Origin: Streptomyces abikoensis
Lineage (GTDB): Bacteria > Actinomycetota > Actinomycetes > Streptomycetales > Streptomycetaceae
Direction of reading: 5' to 3'
DNA length: 64,000 nucleotides
NCBI RefSeq assembly: GCF_014648775.1
Contig: NZ_BMRT01000006.1
Coordinates: forward strand, 248,001-312,000
Shown: positions 19,807-27,763 of the stretch, piece after piece
How positions within the stretch are numbered: the first letter of the stretch is position 1
Layout: each line of letters opens with the position of its first letter
Notes under the pieces: generated by a model
Databases searched by the model: none
What the model saw: the letters and a program-made list of their open reading frames with translations, nothing else
What the model was told of the DNA's origin: nothing
Position numbers and translations under genes: made by a program

Positions 19807-19823
19807 ACAGGAAAGTTTCCTGT
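19807..19823. promoter_or_regulatory. Palindromic operator candidate between XRE gene and priA
   Basis: ACAGGAAAGTTTCCTGT is a 17-base palindrome, perfect apart from its central base. It lies 88 bases before the XRE gene and 81 before priA. GGTCAA (TTGACC on the minus strand, 19802-19807) abuts it and could be a -35 box for the XRE gene. The A/T-rich core stands out from the surrounding sequence. Confidence 0.6.
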
Positions 19824-19903
19824 TTCCTCTTCGCGTACGCCCTGCTGCCCCGGTCCGTCGGACTCGGCCGCCGCTGTCAGTGGGGTCTGGTAGGACTGGG
19901 GCT

Positions 19904-22054
19904 GTGAGCAGCGAGAACGGGCGGTCGGAGCGGGAGGCTCCCGAGGTGGAGCAGCTCGCGCTGATCCGGGAGAGCGTGCGCAAGGCCAAGGTGCCGCGGG
20001 CCAAGCCGCGGACGTGGCGGGGGGCCGTGCTGGCCAAGGAGCTGCCCGTCGCCCGGGTGCTGGTCGACAAGGGGCCGGTCCATCTCGACCGGCTGTGGGA
20101 TTACGCCGTCCCCGCCGAGCTGGACGCCGAGGCCCGGCCCGGGGTGCGGGTGCGGGTGCGCTTCGGCGCGGGCACGCGGAACGTGCGGGGCGGGCGCCGG
20201 GAGGGGGGCGGGCTGCTCGACGGGTTCATCGTGGAGCGGGTCGCCGAGTCCGAGTACCAGGGCCCGCTGGCCGCGCTCGCGCAGGTGCTGTCGCCCGAGC
20301 CGGTGCTGAGCCCCGCGCTGCTGGGGCTCTGCCGGTCCGTCGCCGACCGGTACGCGGGCTCTCTCGCTGATGTGCTGCAACTGGCCGTGCCGCCCCGGCA
20401 CGCCCGGATCGAGGCCGAGCCGTCGCCCGGCCCGGCGCCGCGCCCCGCCGCGCCCGAGCCCGGCGGCTGGGCGCGGTATCCGACCGGCCCCGCCTACCTC
20501 CAGGCCGTCGCCCGGGGCGACGCCCCCCGCGCGGTGTGGACGGCGCTGCCCGGGCCCCACTGGCCGGGAGAGCTGGCCCGGGCCGCCGCCGCCGCGCTCT
20601 CGGCGGGGCGCGGGGCGCTGATCGTCGTGCCCGACGGCCGGACGGCCGCCCGGGTGGACGCCGCGCTCGGCGAGCTGCTGGGCGCCGGGCGCCATGTGCT
20701 GCTCACCGCCGACACGGGCCCCGAGGAGCGCTACCGCCGCTGGCTGGCCGTCAGCCGCGGCGCGGTACGGGCCGTGGTCGGCACCCGCGCCGCCATGTTC
20801 GCGCCCGTACGGGACCTCGGCCTCGTGGCCATCTGGGACGACGGCGACTCCAGCCACAGCGAGCCGCACGCGCCCCAGCCGCACGCCCGTGAGGTGCTGC
20901 TGCTGCGGGCCGCCCACGAGAAGGCGGCGTTCCTGCTGGGCGGTTTCGGCTGCACGGTGGAGGCCGCCCAACTGGTGGAGACCGGCTGGGCCCTGCCCCT
21001 GGCCGCCGCCCGCGAGCGGATCCGCGTCACCGCCCCCCGGATCCGCACGGTCGGCGAGGCCGACGAGGCGCGGGACGCCGCCGCGCGGGCCGCCCGGCTG
21101 CCCACGGTGGCCTGGGAGGTCGCCCGGGAGGGCCTCAAGCACGGGCCCGTGCTGGTGCAGGTGCCGCGCCGGGGCTATGTGCCCCGGCTGGCCTGCGAGC
21201 GCTGCCGCGAGCCCGCCCGCTGCGCGCACTGCGCCGGGCCACTGGAGGCCCGTTCCGGGGACGACGGCCTGCTGCATTGCGGCTGGTGCGGGCAGGAGGC
21301 CCGCGACTGGCACTGCGGCGAGTGCGGCGGCTTCCGGCTGCGCGCCCAGGTCGTGGGCGCCCGGCGGACCGCCGAGGAGCTGGGCCGCGCGTTTCCGGCC
21401 GTGCCCGTCCGTACGTCCGGGCGCGACCACATCCTGGACTCCGTCCCGGACCGGCCCGCGCTCGTCGTCTCCACGCCGGGCGCCGAGCCCGTCGCCGAGG
21501 GCGCCGGCTACGCGGCGGCCCTGCTGCTCGACGGCTGGGCCCTCCTCGGCCGCCCCGACCTGCGGGCGGGGGAGGAGGCGCTGCGCCGCTGGCTGGGCGC
21601 GGCCGCGCTGGTGCGGGGGCAGGAGGCCGGCGGCACGGTCGTCGTCGTGGCCGAGCCGACGCTGCGGCCCGTGCAGGCCCTCGTCCGCTGGGATCCGGCC
21701 GGGCACGCGGTGCGCGAGCTGGCCGACCGGGCGGAGCTGGGCTTTCCGCCGGTCTCGCGGATGGCGGCGGTCTCGGGGCCGCCGGCCGCCGTCGCGGAGC
21801 TGATCGCCATGGCGGAGCTGCCGGAGGGGGCGGAGGTGCTCGGGCCCGTCCCGCTGCCGCCGCCCCCTCCGGGGCGGCCGCGGCGGGCGGGCGACCCTCC
21901 GCCGGGTGAGCACTGGGAGCGCGCCCTGCTCCGGGTGCGGCCCGGGCAGGGCGCGGCGCTGGCGGCCGCGCTCAAGACGGCGCAGGCGATACGGCTGGCT
22001 CGGCGGGAGGGGGAGCCGGTGCGGTTGCGGGTGGACCCGCCGGACATCGGGTGA
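19904..22054 (+). CDS. priA: PriA, probable replication restart protein (actinobacterial, helicase-degenerate)
   Basis: A 716-residue PriA-type primosome protein for restarting stalled forks. The N-terminal DNA-binding domain (LDRLWDYAVPAELD) and the zinc-binding cysteines (CERC, CAHC, CGWC, CGEC) are present. The helicase motifs are degenerate: there is no Walker A GxGKT and the DEXH position reads IWDDGD. This is known for actinobacterial PriA, which is thought to lack helicase activity. The GTG at 19904 was preferred to 19880 because no ribosome site precedes either and TAGGAC ends seven bases before 19904, suggesting a leaderless start. Confidence 0.9.
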   Translation: MSSENGRSEREAPEVEQLALIRESVRKAKVPRAKPRTWRGAVLAKELPVARVLVDKGPVHLDRLWDYAVPAELDAEARPGVRVRVRFGAGTRNVRGGRREGGGLLDGFIVERVAESEYQGPLAALAQVLSPEPVLSPALLGLCRSVADRYAGSLADVLQLAVPPRHARIEAEPSPGPAPRPAAPEPGGWARYPTGPAYLQAVARGDAPRAVWTALPGPHWPGELARAAAAALSAGRGALIVVPDGRTAARVDAALGELLGAGRHVLLTADTGPEERYRRWLAVSRGAVRAVVGTRAAMFAPVRDLGLVAIWDDGDSSHSEPHAPQPHAREVLLLRAAHEKAAFLLGGFGCTVEAAQLVETGWALPLAAARERIRVTAPRIRTVGEADEARDAAARAARLPTVAWEVAREGLKHGPVLVQVPRRGYVPRLACERCREPARCAHCAGPLEARSGDDGLLHCGWCGQEARDWHCGECGGFRLRAQVVGARRTAEELGRAFPAVPVRTSGRDHILDSVPDRPALVVSTPGAEPVAEGAGYAAALLLDGWALLGRPDLRAGEEALRRWLGAAALVRGQEAGGTVVVVAEPTLRPVQALVRWDPAGHAVRELADRAELGFPPVSRMAAVSGPPAAVAELIAMAELPEGAEVLGPVPLPPPPPGRPRRAGDPPPGEHWERALLRVRPGQGAALAAALKTAQAIRLARREGEPVRLRVDPPDIG

Positions 22055-22086
22055 CCGGCCCCGTGCCGGGTGCCCCCGCTTGCGGG

Positions 22087-22200
22087 CGGTTCGGCACCGC
22101 CGGGCTCGCCGGTGGGGGTGCATCACCGTCGCGGCGGGGAGAAGGCCCCAGCCCCGCCCTTTCACCGTTTCCCGGGGCTGTGCCCCAGCCCCCCGTGCTC
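22087..22200. repeat. Dispersed intergenic repeat, copy A
   Basis: First of three related intergenic copies. Shared blocks are GGTTCGGCACCGCCGGG, a middle CACCGTCGCGGCGGGG and CCGCCCTTTCACCGTTTCCC followed by GGGGCTGTGCCCC. It lies just after priA. Frames crossing it give spurious short proteins ending FHRFPG. Copies B and C are at 25475-25590 and 53262-53413. Confidence 0.8.
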
Positions 22201-22284
22201 GGGCACCCTCGTCCCGCCGCAGCGCTGATCAGCCACGATGGCGGATTTCGGCGGTGCCGAGCGGTGCGCAACCCCCCGGGGAGG

Positions 22285-22791
22285 TCAGCCGTTCCGGGGG
22301 CCCGGGAACGCCGAGGCGCGCGGCTCCTCGCGGTGGGCGCCCGGCTGGCCAGGGACCGTGCGGGCCGCCGGGACGATGGGGACGGGCGCGGGCTCCGCGG
22401 TGCGGACGGAGGACTCGGACGGCTCGGCCGTGGCCTGCGCGCCCGCGCGGCGCGCCCCGTAACGGCGGTGGACCGCCTGCTTGGTGACGCCGAGCGCCGA
22501 ACCCACCGCGTCCCACGAGAAGCCCAGCGAACGGTCGAAGTCCACCGCCGCCGTGACCAGCGTCTCGACGCTGTCCCGCAGCTCCTGCGCCAGCCGGACG
22601 GTGGGCGCGGGGGCGCGGCCGTAGACGACGAAGCCGGCCGACGGGCCGGTGCGGCGCGGCCGGTAGACGTTGCCCAGCTGGGCGGTGAGGGTGCGCAGCG
22701 CGTCCACCTGGCGGCGGACCCTCTCGATGTCCCGGACCAGAAGATGCAGGCTGGCCCGTGCCTGGGCGTCGTGGGTTGCGTGGTCGGGCAT
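22285..22791 (-). CDS. Small HTH-containing protein
   Basis: A 168-residue conserved Streptomyces-type protein. Residues 8-45 are helical and charged (ARASLHLLVRDIERVRRQVDA). A helix-turn-helix-like SWDAVGSALGVTKQAVHRRYG lies at about 106-126, and the tail is Pro/Ala/Glu-rich and probably disordered. The ATG at 22791 was chosen because GAGAGG lies seven bases upstream; a longer frame reaches into the divergent intergenic region. It is divergent from fmt. Probably DNA-binding; target unknown. Confidence 0.8.
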   Translation of the reverse strand: MPDHATHDAQARASLHLLVRDIERVRRQVDALRTLTAQLGNVYRPRRTGPSAGFVVYGRAPAPTVRLAQELRDSVETLVTAAVDFDRSLGFSWDAVGSALGVTKQAVHRRYGARRAGAQATAEPSESSVRTAEPAPVPIVPAARTVPGQPGAHREEPRASAFPGPRNG

Positions 22792-23025
22792 GAACAAGCC
22801 TCTCGGACCGGCGGTTAACGGGACGTTGGGGTAGGAGAACGGAAGCGGGCCGCGGTTGCGGCCCGTTTCGGTCAATCTCTCTTGACCCAACGCGCCACGG
22901 GCCGCTGGGTCACGGTATGGGGGCGTACATCCGCCGGAATGGGGCGCGTGTCAGCCCGCACGCCCCCCGGGGCCGGGCCGCCTCTAGACTGAGACGCCGC
23001 TCACCAGAGAGGTAGTCCGCCACCC

Positions 23026-23961
23026 ATGAGGCTCGTCTTCGCCGGTACCCCCGAGGTCGCCGTACCCGCCCTCGACGCCCTGATCGCCTCGGACCGGCAC
23101 GAGGTCGTCGCCGTCGTCACCCGGCCCGACGCGCCCGCCGGGCGCGGCCGCCGGCTGGTCGCCAGCCCCGTCGCCGAGCGCGCCGAGGAGGCCGGCATCG
23201 AGGTGCTCAAGCCCGTCCGGCCGCGTGACGAGGACTTCCTCGCCCGGCTGCGGGAGATCGCCCCCGACTGCTGCCCCGTCGTCGCCTACGGCGCCCTGCT
23301 GCCCAAGGCCGCCCTGGAGATCCCGACCCACGGGTGGGTGAATCTCCACTTCTCGCTGCTGCCCGCGTGGCGCGGCGCCGCCCCCGTGCAGCACGCGATC
23401 CTGGCCGGTGACGACATGACCGGCGCCTCCACGTTCCGGATCGAGGAGGGTCTGGACTCCGGCCCCGTCTACGGCGTGCTGACCGAGCACATCCGCCCCA
23501 CCGACACCAGTGGCGATCTGCTGACGCGCCTCGCCTTCGCCGGCTCCGGGCTGCTCGCCGCGACCATGGACGGCATCGAGGACGGCACGCTCAAGGCCGT
23601 GCCGCAGCCCGCGGACGGCATCACGCTCGCCCCGAAGATCAGCGTCGAGGACGCCCGGATCGACTGGACCGCGCCCGCCCTGCGCGCCGACCGCGTCGTA
23701 CGCGGCTGCGCCCCGGCGCCCGGCGCCTGGACGACCTTCCGCGGCGAGCGCCTGAAGGTCATGTCCGTGGCCCTCGACCCCGCGCGTACGGAGCTCGCGC
23801 CCGGCGAGATCGCCGCCGCCAAGAACTCCGTCCACGTGGGCACCGGCTCCCACGCCGTCCGGCTCCAGTGGGTCCAGCCGCAGGGCAAGAAGCCGATGCA
23901 GGCGGCCGACTGGGCGCGCGGCGTGCGCATCGCCCCGGGGGAGAAGCTCGGCGGCGAGTGA
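23026..23961 (+). CDS. fmt: Methionyl-tRNA formyltransferase
   Basis: Formylates initiator Met-tRNA using 10-formyl-tetrahydrofolate. The 311-residue protein has the formyltransferase core with SLLPAWRGAAPVQHAI near 110-125 (catalytic Asn/His/Asp region) and the C-terminal tRNA-binding domain. The ATG at 23026 follows GAGAGGTAG. TAGACT at 22985-22990 is a possible -10 box. rsmB follows after 61 bases, the usual fmt-rsmB pairing. Confidence 0.96.
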   Translation: MRLVFAGTPEVAVPALDALIASDRHEVVAVVTRPDAPAGRGRRLVASPVAERAEEAGIEVLKPVRPRDEDFLARLREIAPDCCPVVAYGALLPKAALEIPTHGWVNLHFSLLPAWRGAAPVQHAILAGDDMTGASTFRIEEGLDSGPVYGVLTEHIRPTDTSGDLLTRLAFAGSGLLAATMDGIEDGTLKAVPQPADGITLAPKISVEDARIDWTAPALRADRVVRGCAPAPGAWTTFRGERLKVMSVALDPARTELAPGEIAAAKNSVHVGTGSHAVRLQWVQPQGKKPMQAADWARGVRIAPGEKLGGE

Positions 23962-24022
23962 GCCCCGAAGTGATCCGGCGTAGGCTGGAGCTCCTCATCA
24001 CCCCAGCTCCGGAGCACCTTTC

Positions 24023-25459
24023 GTGAACGACCAGGCCCCTCGTAAGCGCCCCGCAAAGCCCTATCGCCGGCCCAAGAAGGACCCGGTGCGGATACTCGCC
24101 TTCGAGGCGCTGCGGGCCGTCGACGAGCGGGACGCGTACGCGAACCTGGTGCTCCCGCCGCTGCTCCGCAAGGCCAGGGAGAAGGAGGGCTTCGAGGCGC
24201 GCGACGCGGCCCTCGCCACCGAGCTCGTCTACGGGACGCTGCGCCGCCAGGGCACCTACGACGCGATCATCGCCGCCTGCGTGGACCGCCCGCTGCGCGA
24301 GGTCGACCCGCCGGTGCTGGACGTCCTGAGCCTCGGCGCCCACCAGCTGCTCGGCACCCGCATCCCCACGCACGCGGCGGTCTCGGCCACCGTCGAGCTG
24401 GCCCGGGTGGTGCTCGGCGACGGGCGGGCCAAGTTCGTCAACGCCGTCCTGCGCAAGATCTCCGCCCATGAGCTGGACGGCTGGCTGGAGAAGGTCGCCC
24501 CGCCCTACGAGGACGACCCCGAGGAGCACCTCGCCGTCGTCCACTCCCACCCGCGCTGGATCGTCTCCGCGCTGTGGGACGCGCTCGGCGGCGGCCGGGC
24601 CGGCATCGAGGACCTGCTGGAGGCGGACAACGAGCGCCCCGAGGTCACCCTCGTCGCCCGCCCCGGCCGGGCCACGACCGACGAGCTGATCGCCGCCGCA
24701 GGTGAGGACTCCGCCCTGCCCGGCCGCTGGTCGCCCTGCGCGGTCCGGCTCGCCGAGGGCGGCGAGCCCGGCGCGCTGGAGGCCGTCCGCGAGGGGCGCG
24801 CGGGCGTCCAGGACGAGGGCAGCCAGCTGATCGCCCTCGCCCTCGCCGACGTCCCCGTCGACGGGCCGGACGAGCGCTGGCTGGACGGCTGCGCGGGCCC
24901 CGGCGGCAAGGCCGCCCTGCTCGGCGCGCTCGCGGCGCAGCGCGGGGCGGCGCTGCTGGCCTCCGAGAAGCAGCCGCACCGGGCCCGCCTCGTGGCCCGG
25001 GCCCTGGCCGGCAACCCCGGCCCGTACGAGGTCATCGCCGCGGACGGCACGCGCCCGCCGTGGCGCGAGGGGTCCTTCGACCGGGCCCTGGTCGACGTGC
25101 CCTGCTCGGGTCTGGGCGCCCTGCGCCGTCGCCCCGAGGCCCGCTGGCGGCGCCGCCCCGAGGACCTGGCCGGCTTCGCGCCGCTCCAGCGCGGGCTGCT
25201 GCGCGAGGCGCTGCGTTCCGTGCGCGTCGGCGGTGTCGTCGGCTACGCCACCTGCTCGCCGCACCTGGCGGAGACGCGGGCCGTCGTCGAGGACGTGCTG
25301 CGCGGCCGCGGCGGCGAGGCCCCGCCCGCCGAGTGGATCGACGCCCGTCCCTTCATGCGGGGCGTGCCGATGATCGGCGACGGCCCGGACGTCCAGCTGT
25401 GGCCGCACCTCCACGGCACGGACGCGATGTACCTGGCGCTGCTGCGGCGTACGGGGTGA
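24023..25459 (+). CDS. rsmB: 16S rRNA cytosine-967 C5-methyltransferase (RsmB/Sun family)
   Basis: SAM-dependent methyltransferase of 478 residues. The N-terminal NusB-like helical RNA-binding domain (about 20-160) is followed by a Rossmann methyltransferase domain. It has the SAM motif LDGCAGPGGKAALLGAL and the two catalytic cysteines of the family in DVPCSGLGALRRRPE and ATCSPHL. The GTG at 24023 follows GGAG. Repeat copy B follows the stop. Confidence 0.93.
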   Translation: MNDQAPRKRPAKPYRRPKKDPVRILAFEALRAVDERDAYANLVLPPLLRKAREKEGFEARDAALATELVYGTLRRQGTYDAIIAACVDRPLREVDPPVLDVLSLGAHQLLGTRIPTHAAVSATVELARVVLGDGRAKFVNAVLRKISAHELDGWLEKVAPPYEDDPEEHLAVVHSHPRWIVSALWDALGGGRAGIEDLLEADNERPEVTLVARPGRATTDELIAAAGEDSALPGRWSPCAVRLAEGGEPGALEAVREGRAGVQDEGSQLIALALADVPVDGPDERWLDGCAGPGGKAALLGALAAQRGAALLASEKQPHRARLVARALAGNPGPYEVIAADGTRPPWREGSFDRALVDVPCSGLGALRRRPEARWRRRPEDLAGFAPLQRGLLREALRSVRVGGVVGYATCSPHLAETRAVVEDVLRGRGGEAPPAEWIDARPFMRGVPMIGDGPDVQLWPHLHGTDAMYLALLRRTG

Positions 25460-25474
25460 CCTCCCGGCCGGGAG

Positions 25475-25590
25475 GTGGTTCGGCACCGCCGGGCACGTAG
25501 CGGGTGGCTGACCGCCGTTGCGGCGGGGAACAGGCCCCGGTCCCGCCCTCTCACCGTTTCCCGGGGGCAAGCCCCCGGCCCCCGGTGTGG
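25475..25590. repeat. Dispersed intergenic repeat, copy B
   Basis: Second copy of the family, between rsmB and rpe. It carries GGTTCGGCACCGCCGGG, GGGTGGCTGACCGCCGTTGC, GGCCCCGGTCCCGCCCTCTC and ACCGTTTCCCGGGGGC. Its 3' part forms a hairpin, CCGGGGGC with GCCCCCGG. It sits directly upstream of rpe and makes a false in-frame extension of that gene. Confidence 0.8.
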
Positions 25591-25645
25591 GGCGGGGACT
25601 CGCCCCCGGTCAAAGGCAGTGCCCGCGACATGGCAGGCTTGGGGC

Positions 25646-26332
25646 ATGGCAGTACAGATCAACCCCAGCATCCTTTCCGCGGATTTCGCCCGCCTCGCCG
25701 ACGAGGCGCAGGCCGTGCGGGGCGCCGACTGGCTCCACGTCGATGTGATGGACAATCACTTCGTCCCCAACCTGACGCTCGGCGTGCCGATCGTCGAGTC
25801 GCTGCTCAAGGCGACCGACACGCCGCTGGACTGCCATCTGATGATCGAGGACCCGGACCGCTGGGCGCCGCAGTACGCGGAGGTGGGCGCCGGGTCGGTG
25901 ACCTTCCACGCGGAGGCGGCCCACGCGCCCGTGCGGCTGGCGCGGGAGATCCGGCGGCTGGGGGCCCGGGCGTCGATGGCGCTCAAGCCCGCCACGCCCA
26001 TCGAGCCCTTCGAGGACCTGCTCCCCGAGCTCGACATGCTGCTGATCATGACCGTCGAGCCGGGCTTCGGCGGCCAGTCGTTCCTCGACATCATGCTGCC
26101 CAAGATCCGCCGCACCCGTGAGCTGATCTCGCGCCACAACCTCCCCATCTGGCTCCAGGTGGACGGCGGCGTCTCGGCCGCCACCATCGAGCGGTGCGCG
26201 GAGGCGGGCGCGGACGTATTCGTGGCCGGCTCCGCCGTCTACGGTATGGACGACCCGGCGGAGGCCGTACGCGCCCTGCGCACGCAGGCGGAGCGGGCCA
26301 CCCTCGGCGCGCCCTGGGCCTGCGCACACTGA
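25646..26332 (+). CDS. rpe: Ribulose-phosphate 3-epimerase
   Basis: Interconverts ribulose 5-phosphate and xylulose 5-phosphate in the pentose phosphate pathway. The 228-residue TIM-barrel protein has INPSILSADFARL (6-18), WLHVDVMDNHFVPN (metal-binding His/Asp) and EPGFGGQSF. The ATG at 25646 was chosen because homologues start MAxQINPSILSAD and the longer upstream frame is repeat copy B. No ribosome site is visible. A -10-like CAGGCT ends six bases before the ATG, so a leaderless start is possible. Confidence 0.96.
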   Translation: MAVQINPSILSADFARLADEAQAVRGADWLHVDVMDNHFVPNLTLGVPIVESLLKATDTPLDCHLMIEDPDRWAPQYAEVGAGSVTFHAEAAHAPVRLAREIRRLGARASMALKPATPIEPFEDLLPELDMLLIMTVEPGFGGQSFLDIMLPKIRRTRELISRHNLPIWLQVDGGVSAATIERCAEAGADVFVAGSAVYGMDDPAEAVRALRTQAERATLGAPWACAH

Positions 26333-26521
26333 GCGGCCCGCGCCGCTCGCCCGAATTGCTGAGGGCCGAGGTCAAGGTCTGATCGCGGACCGTCGAATCT
26401 GACAGGATGACATCGGGTCCACGCGTCACAGCGGGACACCTTCGGCAGAAACAGCTACACCCACCCCAGTAGCTACCCACGCGGTAGCAGCAAGCTTGAC
26501 CACAGTAGTGAGGAGACCGCG

Positions 26522-27541
26522 GTGTCGACGGGCGGCCGTTCAGCCACGCCTATGGGGCCCGCCGAGCTGGTGCAGGCGGCGGCGATGGCCCGCCGTTTCT
26601 ACCTCGAGGGCAAGTCGAAGATCCAGATCGCCGAGGAGTTCGGCGTGAGCCGCTTCAAGGTGGCCCGGGTGCTGGAGACGGCGCTCGAGCGCGACCTGGT
26701 GCGGATCGAGATCCGGGTGCCGGCCGAGCTGGACGCGGAGCGCTCCGACGCGCTGCGCGCCCGCTACGGCCTGCGCCACGCGGTCGTGGTGGAGTCCCCG
26801 GCCGACGCCGCCGACGACGCCGCCGACCCGGAGAACCTCGGCGAGGTCGCGGCCGGCCTGCTCGGCGAGCTGGTCCACGAGGGCGATGTGCTCGGCCTCG
26901 CCTGGGGCCGCTCCACCATCCACATGGCCGCCGCCCTCCACCGGCTGCCCCCCTGCACGGTGGTCCAGCTCACCGGCGTCTACGACGCGGGCACCGCCGA
27001 GCGCGGCTCGGTGGAGGCCGTCCGCCGGGCCGCCCAGGTCTCCGGCGGCGAGGCCCACCCGATCTACGCCCCGATGCTGCTGCCGGACACGGCCACCGCC
27101 GCCGCCCTGCGCGGCCAGACGGGCATCGCCCGGGCCTTCGAGTACTTCGACCGGGTCACCGTCGCGGCCGTGTCCATCGGCTCCTGGGAGTCGGGCGTCT
27201 CCACGGTCTACGACATGCTCACCGAGGAGGAGCGCGAGCACTACGCCTCGCTCGGCGCGACCGCGGAGATGTCCGCGCACCTCTTCGACGCCGAGGGCCG
27301 CCGCATCGGGCGGGACCTGGGCGAGCGCTGCATCACCGTCGAGGCCGACCGGCTGCGCCGCATACCGGAGGTCGTCGCGATCGCCGGCGGGCTGCGCAAG
27401 GCGGCGGCGATCGGCGCGGTGCTCCGTTCCGGCCTGGTCACCAGCCTGGTCACGGACACCGCCGCCGCCGACTACCTCCTCCACGAGACGGGCCCGGGCC
27501 CCCGCCCGGCCCTGGACCGCACCGATCCGGACGGCGCGTAG
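26522..27541 (+). CDS. SorC/DeoR-type sugar-binding transcriptional regulator
   Basis: A 339-residue regulator. An N-terminal helix-turn-helix (about 18-60, LEGKSKIQIAEEFGVSRFKVARVLE) is followed by the SorC effector-binding domain with GLAWGRSTIHMAAAL and VVQLTGVYD. The effector is likely a phosphorylated sugar, not identified. GTG at 26522 follows GAGGAG. It lies 190 bases after rpe; GCTAC and GTAGC (26472-26488) form a small palindrome upstream that may be an operator. Confidence 0.88.
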   Translation: MSTGGRSATPMGPAELVQAAAMARRFYLEGKSKIQIAEEFGVSRFKVARVLETALERDLVRIEIRVPAELDAERSDALRARYGLRHAVVVESPADAADDAADPENLGEVAAGLLGELVHEGDVLGLAWGRSTIHMAAALHRLPPCTVVQLTGVYDAGTAERGSVEAVRRAAQVSGGEAHPIYAPMLLPDTATAAALRGQTGIARAFEYFDRVTVAAVSIGSWESGVSTVYDMLTEEEREHYASLGATAEMSAHLFDAEGRRIGRDLGERCITVEADRLRRIPEVVAIAGGLRKAAAIGAVLRSGLVTSLVTDTAAADYLLHETGPGPRPALDRTDPDGA

Positions 27542-27763
27542 CGGCCGCGCGACCGGCGGTCCCACGGCCCGCGCGAACCCGGTTTCACGGGGGTCCGCGC
27601 AGGTCGGCGGCGGGGCTTGGAGGATCGGCCAAGGCCCTCCCGGACAGCCCTGGAGGTTCGGGACTGGCCAGGTGCCCCGGTCGGCATGTGAGAATGAAGT
27701 ACGTGCTTTTCCCTCGGCATGCCTTGTCGGGGGTCACCTCGAACGACTGGGATGTATCAGCAC

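Noticed and set aside
25475..25645. Apparent N-terminal extension of rpe
   Set aside because: It is translation of dispersed repeat copy B; family members start at 25646.
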